Below, one piece after another: positions 12,675 through 22,716 of a stretch of DNA of 64,000 bases. A model generated the notes under the pieces. The model made no database searches, was not told the DNA's origin, and worked only from the letters and a program-made list of their open reading frames with translations. Made by a program: the position numbers and the translations under genes. The DNA comes from Gigaspora margarita (Eukaryota; Glomeromycota; Glomeromycetes; Diversisporales; Gigasporaceae): positions 124,001 to 188,000 of the forward strand of contig WTPW01000946.1 of the NCBI GenBank assembly GCA_009809945.1, written 5' to 3'. Position 1 is the stretch's first letter; the number at the start of each line of letters is the position of its first letter.

Positions 12675-12880
12675 TAATAATAAAACTGTAAAATAATAAA
12701 ACTGTAAAACTGTAAAACTGTAAAACCATAAAACTGTAAAACTGTAAAACTGTAAAACTGTAAAACTATAAAACTGTAAAACTGTAAAACTGTAAAACTG
12801 TAAAACTATAAAACTGTAAAACTGTAAAACTGTAAAACTATAAAACTGTAAAACTGTAAAACTGTAAAACTGTAAAACTG
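12675..12880 (+). repeat. (TAAAACTG)n array in right LTR
   Basis: About 25 copies of the 8-base unit, ending in the same TGCTTTGGTCAAGC as the array in the left LTR. Confidence 0.9.
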
Positions 12881-12910
12881 TGCTTTGGTCAAGCAACCCA
12901 TTCTATAACA

Positions 12911-13300
12911 GCATAATTAAGGATCGCCAATGCTAAGGTGTAGTGCATTCTACCTTTTTTTCTTTTTTAATAGCGAGTTCAAGCCCACGCTTATGTTGCA
13001 GCACATTTAACTCATTACATACAACATTAATTTTTATAACAGCGAGTTTGAGCTCACACTATGGTGCAGTGCATTCAACTCAGTATATACAACACCAATT
13101 TTTATAATAAAGAGTTCAAGCCCATGCTATAGTGTGGCACATATATGACAACATCAACATAAAATAGCAAGTTCCATTCCATGCTATGGTGCAGCAAATA
13201 CATGACAACATCAATATAAAATAGCAAGTTCTAACCCACACTATGGTGTGGCACATTCAATTTGTTCCATATACAACAAGCAAGGTGCTAGGTGCAATAA
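12911..13300 (+). repeat. ~65-base degenerate tandem repeats, left arm
   Basis: Five to six copies of a unit with AGCGAGTTCAAGCCCA, CACTATGGTGCAGTGCA and TATACAACA. The inverse array lies at about 21990-22350 in the right arm of the fold-back. Confidence 0.7.
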
Positions 13301-13628
13301 ATAAGAGAGGGCAGGAGGGATGGGAGCCAGATTATAATTGGGCATCAAAAAGAAAGCACTAAAATTCCCCTATTTACTCCCTCATGTATCTTATAATCTC
13401 TGTAGCATGTATATGTATCTATAATTTCTATCACATGTATATCTATAATCTCTATTGCATACAATCATATGCTATTACCTTTTATTATTGCTCAATTAGC
13501 TACTTTATTGCTATTTATAACAAATATATAGGAATAGTTTGCTATCCAAACATGCTCTTTTGTTACATATTCAAAAATCAAAATCAATATTTAATACAAA
13601 GCCTTTAGTTTATGAAAACTTATCTGAA

Positions 13629-14296
13629 AAAAGGATAGGTATCAGTTAAAAATTTTTAGTTAATTAGTCAGTTGACTAAAACTGTTAGTCATCAACTGAC
13701 TAAAAAATGACTAATCGACTAATCAACCAGTTGCTTAGTTGATTAGTTGATTAATCGATTAGTTAATTAATTGGTTAGTCAATAAATGTAGCAGATCATA
13801 ATGAAATCAGATCATAATGAAATTGAACTTATTTTTTGACTAATTTTTAATTTTTTTTTGGGCCTTTTTTGTTAGGTTTTTTTTTATAGTTAAGTTAGGA
13901 TTTAGGGTTAGGGTTATTTGAAAAAGAGTATAGTGGATTTTATTAGGGCTTATATTTTTAAATCAAACCCCTGTATTTCATTATGATCTAATTTCATTAT
14001 TATCTGTGACAATAAATATACAAAAAAAATGAATACCAGAAAATAGTAATAAAAATATGAAATAGATGATTAATTTAATCGACTAATTGACTAATCAACT
14101 AGTTGCTAATCGACTAATCAACTAATCAACTAATCGACTAATCGACTAATCGACTAATCGACTAGTCAACTAATCAACTAGTTAACTAATCAACTAATTG
14201 ACTAATCAACTAATTGATTGACTGACTATGAAAAAATTTAGTGATTAGTTGACTAATCATGAACTAATCAACTAATGACTATATGTTTCTATCCTT
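13629..14296. mobile_element. TIR element with GACTAATC repeats (668 bp)
   Basis: The ends AAAAGGATAG and CTATCCTT are inverse; flanks TATCTGAA (13621-13628) and AATCTGAA (14297-14304) give an 8-base duplication with one mismatch. The right half is a dense array of GACTAATC/AACTAATC units, inverse to the TTAGTTGATTAG units on the left, so the element can fold. No ORF. The right arm of the fold-back lacks it, so it entered one arm after the arms formed. Confidence 0.65.
13788..14009. mobile_element. Nested MITE with TTAGGG-like core (222 bp)
   Basis: Terminal repeats GTAGCAGATCATAATGAAAT and the inverse of GTCACAGATAATAATGAAAT. The flanks are CAATAAAT at 13780-13787 and 14010-14017, an exact 8-base duplication (7 if the final C belongs to the element). 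The core GGATTTAGGGTTAGGG and the flanking AGAGTATAGTGGATTTT recur in the element at 18468-18692, so the two are one family. Nested within 13629-14296. Confidence 0.75.
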
Positions 14297-15059
14297 AATC
14301 TGAATCTGTACCAATCATTCTTCCACTCTATCTGTTGTATATCTACTAACCTTTTAGTTTCAAATTTTTTAAATATCAAGGTCCTACCACACCCTTCTAC
14401 TACATAGAACTGCAATATAAGTACAATAGCTAATATATGTACTATATATAGCTAAAAGAGAATCAGAGAGTCATCTTGCAGTATTTGTTTCAGATATTTG
14501 CACTGCCACTACAGCCATAGAGCCTAACTGCCCACTAATAAGATCCTTGCACTGCTACGATAGCAGGACCCCAAAATATACATAGATAGGTAAAGTGACT
14601 TTTAAATTTTTTATTAATTGCTGTACGCAAGACTTTTTATAAGATCTGTACGCAAAATATACCTTACATAAAAAAATTTAAAGAAAAATACGCAAAATCA
14701 AATTCTAACCTTATTTATAGTATAAAATTTTATATAAGCTATCATCAGGTAAATAAATATCAATTATTAAAAATCTGTGTATATCTGTAACCCTGCTGGC
14801 AATCATTTAAGAAATTTTTTTTATTTTTTGCGCAGATCAACAATTAACAATTCAATAATCTGCGCAGGTTGTAAAAAATCAAAAAAATAACAAAAATCAA
14901 ATAATAAAAAATTACTATATAGCTCACCTAAATATTAAATGCTAGCTAATTTTTCATATATTAAAACAATAAATTCGAATATTTATATATTTTAACAATT
15001 TAATTTATTACAAAATACAAAAAAAAAATTAAAAAAAAATTACAAAAATTAAATACAAA

Positions 15060-15310
15060 TTATAACATAAACCCGATTTCAACTATTGTGCCACATCCCA
15101 ATATCGTGCTATGTCCCAACCATCATACTAAATCCCATACTACAGTACTAACTATTATGCTACACCCCATACTAACTATCGTGCTACTAACTATCATGCT
15201 ACATCCCATACTATCTTGCTATGTTCTGAACTATCATGCTACGTCTATCGTGCTATGTATGTTCTACTATTATACTATGTTCATTCTACTATCGCGCTAT
15301 ATTCAATTAT
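15060..15310 (+). repeat. Degenerate CTATCGTGCTA repeats
   Basis: About a dozen imperfect copies of a unit like AACTATCGTGCTACATCCC. No coding meaning seen; the open frame here is a product of the period. Confidence 0.65.
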
Positions 15311-15429
15311 ACTACATTCGTTCTAAAGAAAAAAAGAAATGTTAGTACTGTAAAAAAAAGGAACGAAGAAATTAACTGAATTGACCAATATCTTATACCA
15401 GAAGACACGAACGTATACCAATGACGACG

Positions 15430-15860
15430 GCTCCAGTAATAGCTCAAATGGATTTCTCATCTACATTTTTGGCATCCAATTTCGGCACTCTAGCGAAGCA
15501 CAAGCCTAAAATAAAAGAAAGAAGTGAGTAATAATAAATAAATATATATATATATAAAGAAACTAGAAACTTATCTGGCACCACTGACGAAAGAAATGGA
15601 TGGCACATTCCTAAAACTTCCACCAATACAAGTCATTGTCCCATGGGATACTATGGAGACCTTCCTTCAAATAATTCTATAGCTAATATATCTAGTGACC
15701 CAATATCCACTTTACGATCCTTTAATACTTCAGGGGCCATCCAATATAAAGTGCCAAGTTTTAGTTTCGCACGATATCGTAAAGAAGTGAAACCGACATC
15801 AGCTAAGTACGAAAACTATAGTTCTAGCCTTAACAACAGCTACTCAACTTTCCACCGAGC
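15430..15860 (-). pseudogene. Ste20/PAK-like protein kinase fragment (captured)
   Basis: On the minus strand a kinase C-lobe can be read. KLADVGFT corresponds to the metal-binding DFG region with F changed to V. It is followed by KLGTLYWMAPEVLKDRK (activation-loop end, APE motif intact), then VDIGSLDILAIELFEGRSP (the D-I-W-S-L-G-I helix with W changed to G). After an in-frame stop, a second block near 15600 follows. A probable intron with ATATATATTT and TTTTAG at its end (about 15495-15570) precedes LDAKNVDE, which fits the R-x-x-V-D-E-L end of Ste20 kinases. The catalytic loop and N-lobe are missing. The piece lies inside the TIR element 14565-17255, so I infer capture; a nested insertion of unrelated origin cannot be excluded. 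Confidence 0.65.
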
Positions 15861-15949
15861 CTTTACCAGAACCCATTAGGGCTTTTTTGTCTTTCCCAAG
15901 TGAGAAAAAACTTTAATCCACATTTTACTAGTCTTTTTGACAAAAGGAA

Positions 15950-16690
15950 ATAAAAATTATATTAGTAAAAAACTTTATATAATAAAATGAATAATTATAT
16001 TAGTAAAAAAATAAAAAAAAATAAAAAAAATTGAATACTTATTTTTATACTGCTTGTATAACCAGTGACCACTGCTGCTTATTTAAATACAGTACCAATA
16101 TAAATAAATAAAATTAAAATAAATTAAATAAAAAAAAATTAAAATAAATTAAAAAAAAATAATGTTAAAAAAAATTATAACACAGCCGTAACATACATAT
16201 TTAAATAAAAAGAAAATAATTTAAAAATAAGTTAATACATAATAAATAAAATTAAATAACTTAAAAATAAAATAAATTAAAAAATAGTAAAAAAAAATAA
16301 AAAATGAAAAAATAATAAATAATAAGATAGAATAAATAAAAAAATAGGAATTAAATAAAAATTAACAATAAAAAATCAAAAAAAGATTTTTAAATAAAAA
16401 AAAATAAAGAATAAGAAAAAAAAAATTAAAATAATAAATAAAAAAAATAAAAAAATAAAGAAAAAAAAATTTAAAAAATTGAAAACATTAAAAAAAAAGT
16501 TTAATTAAAAAATAATATTAAAAAAAAAAAAATTAAAAAATAACATTAAAATAAAAAAATTAAAAAAATTAATCAAAAATAAAAAAATATTGAAAAAAAT
16601 AATAAAAATTTTAAAATAAAAAAACGTTAAAAAAATAAGAATAAAAAAAATTGAAAATAAAAAATAAAAAAAATAAATACTATTAAAAAA
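15950..16690 (+). repeat. A-rich low-complexity stretch (AAAATAAAA)
   Basis: About 730 bases almost only of A with T spacers, one strand strongly A-biased, with hardly any C. No gene. Confidence 0.85.
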
Positions 16691-17255
16691 AAAAAGATTT
16701 ATATTTTATGTATTTGTTTTTATTATTTTAGTTTATTTTAGTTTTTTTTATTTATTCTATTTATTTATTTTATTTAAATCATTTTTTAAATTATTTATTA
16801 AATATGTACGTACATTTTATTTTACTTTTATTTTTTTAGTTTATTTTTAATCAATTTATGCAAGTCTTGATCAAAAAGATTCAACTATTGAGCATATACA
16901 AGTTAACTATTTTTGTAATATGCATATATACAATAGTGAGAATAATTCTGTTTAGGAAATAAGAGCTGCAACATTTGTTGTTTTCTGCTTATTTTCAAAA
17001 TAAAAATTTTGTTTCAAAAAAAAGGAGGTAGCTTATTTTTGAATATTACAGTATTGTTATTTCCAAATTTATGCTAAAAATACGCAAATTAAGCCTTTAC
17101 ATATATAATTTTAATATAGAAATAAGCAATTTAAAATTTTAACCTTTTTAATAATTTTTTAAAGAAATAAGCAAATGTAAATCTTACTTCATTTAATTTG
17201 TCTATAATGGTGACACATTCTCTGATCTGACCTATCTAGTATATTTCAGGGTCCT

Positions 17256-17800
17256 ACTTTAGCCATGGAGCCTAACTGTTTACTAATAAGATTCTTGCAC
17301 TACTACTGCAGTCATAGAGTCTAACTATTCACCTATAAGGTCCTTGTACTGCTACTGTAGCTGTTAGAGCCTAAATCTTCACCAATAAGGTCCTTGCACT
17401 GCCACTGCAGCCATGGATCCTAACTTACCATTAATAAGGTCCTTGTACTGCCACTGCAGCCATGGATCCTAACTTACCATTAATAAGGTCCTTGTACTGC
17501 CACTGTAGCTGTGGATCCTAAATAGTCACTAATAAGATCCTTGCACTGCTGTTGTAGCCATAGAGCTCAACTTACTACTAATAAGGTCCTTGCACTGCCA
17601 CTGTAGCTGCGGAGCCTAATGCTCACTAATAAGATCCTTGCACTTTCACTGCAGCAGCGCAGCTATTTAGTAATAAGGCCCTTGCACTGCCACTGCAGCT
17701 ACAAAGCCTAGCTGTTCACTAATAAAGGTTGTTGCACTGCCCCTGCAAACGTGGTGCTCAAAAATTGCTACTGATAGTTCTTGTGCTGCTATTAAACCAT
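17256..17800 (+). repeat. ~60-base tandem repeats, left arm
   Basis: About nine copies of a unit with CACTAATAAGGTCCTTGCA, CTGCCACTGCAGCCATGGA and CCTAACT. The first copies lie before the 14565 insert (14500-14564). The inverse array is at 20040-20560. Confidence 0.8.
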
Positions 17801-18467
17801 GAACCCAAAAAACAGACTACAATATTTACTATAGCTATGACTAATACTGCTAATACTTGCAAGTACTTAAAATAGGAAGGATGAGCAGGAGATAGAGCAA
17901 GCTTTTACCAAGGTGAGCAATAGCAAAACCCAAAGATAACTTCAATTCTGAACAACAAATATTTATAAACCTCATTTTTTAAAATCTGCATGCCCATAGT
18001 TACCAATTCATATATTTAGCCCTACTTCAATTTATTCTAGTTACCAATATTCATATGATATTACAACATAACAACAAACAAAACTTTGCCCTTAGAAAAA
18101 AAGCCTCAACCAAAGTACTAAACAAAATAAAAAAGACAAAAATCTATATAATTCACAATAAAATCAGCTAATCTCACAATAATGACTGCTTCGTCACTCT
18201 GTTGACAAGTTTATTATTTCAAATAAGCATCAATTTTATATAAGCTACAAATCAGGTTATTCTCATGATAATATCCCTAGCATGACTATCATCAATGCAT
18301 AGGGCTATTTACAAACTATTTTGGGGTAAAAAAAGTTCATAAATTTGAAAACATTTTGTATAATAGTCTCAAGTTCAAGAATAAGTACAAAAATAAGTAC
18401 AAATACAAAAATAAGTGCAAGAACATGACAAATACTTCGCAATAGATAAAATGTAAGATTAATTTAT

Positions 18468-18692
18468 GTCGCAGCTGATGCTGGAAATGGCTGATGCTAA
18501 AAATTTTAATTATTTTAATATGAAATTTTTAAAAAATTTTAGGGCCTTTTGTTAGTGGTTTTTTTTAGGGTTAGGTTAGGGTTTAGGGTTAGTTTTAATA
18601 ATAAAAGAGTATAAGTAGATTTTGGTAGGACTTATTTTTTTAAATTAGCTTTTCTGATTTCTAGCTTTGCCATTTCTAGCTTCAGCTGCAAC
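18468..18692. mobile_element. MITE, same family as 13788-14009 (225 bp)
   Basis: Ends GTCGCAGCTGATGCTGGAAA and the inverse of GTTGCAGCTGAAGCTAGAAA. Flanks AATTTAT at 18461-18467 and 18693-18699 (7 bases). The core has GGGCCTTTTGTTAGTGG, TTAGGGTTTAGGGTTAG and AGAGTATAAGTAGATTTT, as in the other copy. Present only in the left arm, so it inserted after the arms formed. Confidence 0.7.
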
Positions 18693-18764
18693 AATTTATT
18701 TATTTATTTTTTTAAATTATGTTTTTTTTTTAATTTATTTTATTTTAAACTATTTATTTTACTG

Positions 18765-19345
18765 AATCTGAACATGTTCATGAACTTTCGAACTAAACCT
18801 GAACTGAACTAGAGTTGTTGGTAAAACTGGTTAGTTTTACTAGGACCATCTGTATACTATGGTGCACCATCAGTACACCATTGAAGATTTGAGTTTTTTT
18901 ATAATTATCAGTGCACCAGTTTTGGTGCACTAGTCTTGTGCTTCATTGAAGATTTGTTTCACCTGCAACTCTAAACTGAACCCAGACTTGGTTTAAAAGT
19001 TCATTATTGAACTTGGACCAAACTTGATTTTTAAAATTAAGTCTGGTTCTGGTTCAGTTCAAATTCAGACTGAACTTGAACTCAACCCAATGTTCAGTTT
19101 AGTTCAGTTTTTAGGAACACTATATAAGGAATTTACATACTCATATAATCAATATTAGTATTTCTAAAAACTGAACCAAACTGAACATTGGGTTGAGTTT
19201 GAGTTTAGTCTGAATTTGAACCAAACCTGACTCAGACTTAATTTTAAAAATCTAGTTCAGTTAGAGTTTAGTATTGAACTTTTAAACCAAGTCTGGGTTC
19301 AGTTCAGGTTAGGTTCAAAAGTTCATGAACATGTTCGGGTTCAGT
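18765..19345. repeat. Axis of the fold-back: inverted GTTCAG blocks
   Basis: Left block (to about 19117, ending GTTCAGTTTTTAGGAA) and right block (from about 19160, TTTCTAAAAACTGAACC) are inverse copies separated by about 45 bases (TATAAGGAATTTACATAC and beyond). The left block also holds a short GGTGCACCA word cluster missing on the right (18830-18960), a likely small insert. Confidence 0.7.
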
Positions 19346-20039
19346 AAAATAAAACAGTTTAAAAATAAAAATGAATTAAAAAAAAGAAACATAATTTAAA
19401 AAAATAAATAAATAAATTAAACTTATGTTTTATCTTTTGTGGAGCATTTGTCATGTTTTTTTTACTTGTTCTCGCACTTATTCTTGAATTTGAGACCATT
19501 ATACAAAACATTTTCAAATTCGTGAACTTTTTTTATCCCAAAATAGTTTGTAAATAGCCCTATGCATTGATGATAGTCATGCTAGGGATATTATTATGAG
19601 GATAATCTAATTTGTAGCTTATATAAATTGATGCTTATTTGAAATGATAAGCTTGTCAATGAAGTGATGAAGTGGTTATTATTGTGAGATCAGCTGATTT
19701 TATTGTGGATCATGTACATTTTTTTTATATTTTGTGTAGTCCTTTGGTTGAGGCTTTTGTCTAAGGGCAGAGTTTACCTTGTTGTTTTTGTTGTAATATC
19801 ATATAAATATTGGTAAATAGGATAAATTGAAGTAGGGCTAAGTATATGAATTGGTAACTATGGGCATGCAGATTTTAAGAAATAAGGTTAATAAGGGTTT
19901 GTTGTTCAGAATTGAAGAAATTATCTTTGGTTTTGCTATTGTCACCTTGGTAAAAGCTGGCTCTATCTTCTGCCCACCCTTTCTATTTTAAGTACTTGCA
20001 AGTATTAGCAGTATCAGTCACAGCTACAGTAAATATTGT

Positions 20040-20565
20040 AGTCTGTTTTTTGGGTTCACAGCTGCATGGCAGCACAAGAACTATTAGTAGCACTTTTTGA
20101 GCACCACATTTGCAGTGGCAGTGCAACAACCTTTATTAGTGAACAGCTAGGCTCCATAGCTGCAGTGGTAGTGCAAGAAACTTATTAATGAATAGTGACT
20201 ATAGTGAAAGTACAAGAACCTTATTAGTGAGCAGTTAGGCTCTGCAGCTGCAGTAGCAGTGCAAGGACCTTATTAGTAGTAAGTTGAGCTCTGCAGCTAT
20301 AGCAGCAGTGCAAGGATCTTATTAGTGACTATTTAGAATCCACAGCTGCAGTGGCAATGCAAGGACCTTATTAATGGTAAGTTAGGATCCATGGCTGCGG
20401 TAGCAGTACAAGGACCTTATTGGTGAATATTTAGGCTCCAACAGCTATAGTGGCAGTGCAAGAACCTTATAAGTGAATAGTTAGACTCTACGACTGCAGT
20501 AGCAGTGCAAGGATCTTATTATTTGACAGTTAGACTTTATAGCTGCAGTGGCAGTAGAAATACCT
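20040..20565 (-). repeat. ~60-base tandem repeats, right arm
   Basis: Inverse of the array at 17256-17800, with units such as GTGCAAGGACCTTATTAGTG. Copies differ by about 10-20 percent between the arms by eye, so the arms are not recent. Confidence 0.75.
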
Positions 20566-20779
20566 GAAACAAATACTGCAAAATAACTCCCTGATTCTCT
20601 TTTTAGCTATGTACAGTACATATGTTAGCTATTGTGCTTATGTTGCAGTTCTATATAGTAGGCAGGGTATAGTAGAACCTTGATGTTTAGGTAATTTGAG
20701 ACCTAAAGATCAGTAGATATGCAACAGATAGAGTGGATGAATGGGTTTGGGTCAGAATCCCGACAAATAGAATCCTGAC

Positions 20780-21355
20780 CAGTGTTCGAAATTAGTGTTC
20801 TCAAAGTTCTCATGAGAACTCTATTTTAAATTTGTGCACAGTAAAAATTTTTTACTGTTCTCTATTAAAATTTTTTTGAGAACAGTAAAATAAAAATAGT
20901 GTTCTCATAAGTAGTAATTAATAATTACATGATATTGTTATACCAAATTAGAAATAAATAAATACTAATTATAATTATTTATTATCAAAATTATTTAGTT
21001 GAACTTACATATAATTACTATATCATAGATGAAAAAATATGTTTTAAAGTATATTCATATATAGATGTGTTAATAGAAATTAATTTAAATTTTTATATTT
21101 AACCTATACCATTTATGCCTTTATAGGTAATATTATAGCATTAGTTATAAAGCCAAAAAGGTACATATATTTTAATATATGTATGGCATATGATATATTT
21201 TTTNNNNNNNNNNNNNNNNNTTTTTTTTTTTTTTTTTTTTTTTTTTAGTGAGCATAAGTGCATAAGTGAGAACATAAACATATAGATTGAGAACACTTAT
21301 AGCTATTATGCTGTTCTCATGAGAACAGAATTTGAGTCCGAAATTTCGAACACTG
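20780..21355. mobile_element. Nested hAT-like MITE, CAGTGTTCGAAATT ends (576 bp)
   Basis: Perfect 14-base terminal inverted repeats CAGTGTTCGAAATT. Flanks ATCCTGAC (20772-20779) and ATCCTGAT (21356-21363), 8 bases with one difference. Subterminal GTTCTCATGAGAAC palindromes on both sides. It contains the assembly gap. Confidence 0.85.
21204..21220. other. Assembly gap (17 N) beside a T run
   Basis: Seventeen N flanked by poly-T on both sides, so the gap is probably an unresolved homopolymer. True length unknown. Confidence 0.98.
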
Positions 21356-21989
21356 ATCCTGATAGGTCATAATCCTGACAAAAAAATTCTAACAATCAAA
21401 ATCCTGACAAATCCTGACAATTAAAAAAGTATCCGTTGAGCAATTTTATTATATAATCGCCTAAATCCAAACCCTAACCTAGGTGCACACACTAACCCTA
21501 ACCTATGCGCTTGCCTAATTCTACCCTAAATAAACTTTATAGTTTTTTGTTGTCTGGATTTGTCAGGATTTTTACTATCAGGATTTTTTTTTGTTAGGAT
21601 TATGACCTGTTGGGATTCTATTTGTTGGGATTTTGACCAGTACCCAGAAGAATGATTGGTACAGGTTCAGATAAGTTTCATAAACTAGAGGCTTTGTATT
21701 AGATATTGATTTTGATTTTTGAATATGTAATACAAAAGTATGTTTGGATAGTGAACTATTCCCATATGTTTTTATAAATAGCAATAAAGTAGCTAATTGA
21801 GCAATAATAAAAGGTAATAGTATATGAATGTATGCAATAGAGATTATAGACATGCATGTGATAGAGATTATAGATATGTATGCATGCTACAAAGATTATA
21901 AGATACAAATAGAGTAAATAGGGAATCTTAGTGCTTTCTCTTTGATGCCCAATTATAATCTGGCCCCCATCCCTCCCACCCTCTCTTAT

Positions 21990-22380
21990 TTATTGCACCT
22001 AGCACCTTGCTTTTTGTCATATGGAACAAATTGAATATGCTGCACTATAGCGTGTGCTAGAACTGCTATTTTATATTAATATTGTCATGTATTTGCTGCA
22101 CCATAGCATGAACTAGAACTCACTATTTTATATTGATGTTGTCATGTATGTGCCACACTATAGCATGGGCTCAAATATTTGTTATAAAAATTAATGTTGT
22201 ATGTACTGAGTTGAATGCACTGCACTATAGTGTGGGCTCGAACTCACTGTTATAAAAATTAATATAGTATATAATAAGTTAAATTTGCTGCAACATAAGC
22301 GTGGGCTTGAACTTGCTATTAAAAAAGAAAAAAAGATAGAATATGAGATACCTTAGCTTTAGCGATCCTCAATTATGCTT
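21990..22380 (-). repeat. ~65-base tandem repeats, right arm
   Basis: Inverse counterpart of 12911-13300, with GTGTGGGCTCGAACTCACT-like units. The arm continues to 22505-22716 after about 125 bases with no counterpart on the left. Confidence 0.7.
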
Positions 22381-22716
22381 CTTTATGTGATATAGTCACA
22401 TGTATATAGAGTTTAAGAGCAAAATATGCAATAGTCTAATAAAGAAAGTGTTTAGTATGAAATCTGAGTGCATTAATATGCATTCATGCACATGATTGAG
22501 GAATTATGAGCATGTATGAAACCCATCTCTACCTGAACCCAAACATGTTCATGAACTTTGAACTGAACTCAGACTGAACAAATATTTCAAGTTCAAGTTT
22601 GGTTCAGGTTCAGTTCAGGTTCGAGTTCAAAGATCTGCAAAATTTAAAGTTCAGGTTCGGGTTCAACCAAACCTGAACTAAACCTGAACCAAACTGAACC
22701 CAACTTTGGGACACTA

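Larger units (their letters stand above)
5944..12910 (-). mobile_element. LTR retroelement fossil 1 (no recognisable pol)
   Basis: The right LTR (11343-12910, TGTTAC to ATAACA, about 575 bases once its insert is set aside) and a partial left LTR (5944-6175) share their last 230 bases. The minus orientation is set by a purine tract beside the left LTR (6176-6191, complement TTAAAGGGGACGGAAA) and a primer-site-like TTTTGGTGCCTTCTGG next to the right LTR (complement of about 11325-11342). The 5.2 kb interior shows no protease, reverse transcriptase or integrase; there is a short coiled-coil-like plus-strand stretch near 7556-7826 and a Gln/Lys-rich minus-strand stretch at 11030-11269. It looks like a large non-autonomous derivative, clearly broken, with many breaks, and old: one LTR is partly lost and a Mutator-like element has entered the other. 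It lies in the left arm of the fold-back. Confidence 0.65.
14565..17255. mobile_element. 'AGGACCCC' family element, 2.7 kb, carrying a kinase fragment
   Basis: The left end AGGACCCCAAAATATACATA and right end, inverse of AGGACCCTGAAATATACTAG, match the terminal repeats of the short copies at 5216, 22958 and 34463. The flanks ACGATAGC (14557-14564) and ACTTTAGC (17256-17263) agree at 6 of 8 bases; both lie in the roughly 60-base tandem array of the fold-back arm, whose own consensus there is ACTGTAGC. Inside are family-like ends, a degenerate ACTATCGTGCTAC repeat (15060-15310), a kinase gene fragment with an intron (15430-15860, minus) and a 730-base A-rich stretch. No transposase. It resembles Pack-type transposons that carry host exons. 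Confidence 0.7.
20744..21646. mobile_element. TIR element with AATCCCGACAAATAGAATC ends (903 bp)
   Basis: The left end GGTTTGGGTCAGAATCCCGA and right end, inverse of TGGGTACTGGTCAAAATCCC, share the block AATCCCRACAAATAGAATCC. The flanks GATGAATG (20736-20743) and GAAGAATG (21647-21654) form an 8-base duplication with one difference; the left arm of the fold-back has the empty site. Interior has CCCTAACCTA words. It holds the nested element 20780-21355. No ORF. Confidence 0.75.
5711..22716. mobile_element. 17 kb fold-back composite with inverted arms
   Basis: The left end (GTTGGGTTCAGTTCAG, from about 5718) and right end (CTGAACCCAACTT, to about 22706) are inverse of each other. Inverse matching continues inward through a GTTCAG-rich block, roughly 65-base repeats with GAGTTCAAGCCCA, a GATGGGAGCCAGATTATA block, roughly 60-base repeats with AAGGTCCTTGCACTGC, a long unique stretch, and a second GTTCAG-rich block at the axis near 19140. 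Younger inserts fill the arms: LTR fossil 5944-12910, elements at 13629, 14565 and 18468 in the left arm, and one at 20744 in the right. Without inserts each arm is roughly 3 kb. I found no clear target duplication. It could be a giant fold-back transposon or two opposed copies of one element. No gene of its own is visible. Confidence 0.65.

Noticed and set aside
13870-13920. TTAGGG-like words as an interstitial telomere
   Set aside because: They are few, imperfect, and part of the core of a MITE family with a second copy at 18468.
15643-15879. Plus-strand 78-codon ORF
   Set aside because: It is the antisense of the kinase fragment, whose motifs read on the minus strand.
17256-17800. CRISPR-like array
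   Set aside because: The units are contiguous degenerate tandem repeats without unique spacers, in a eukaryotic genome, with an inverse copy in the other arm.
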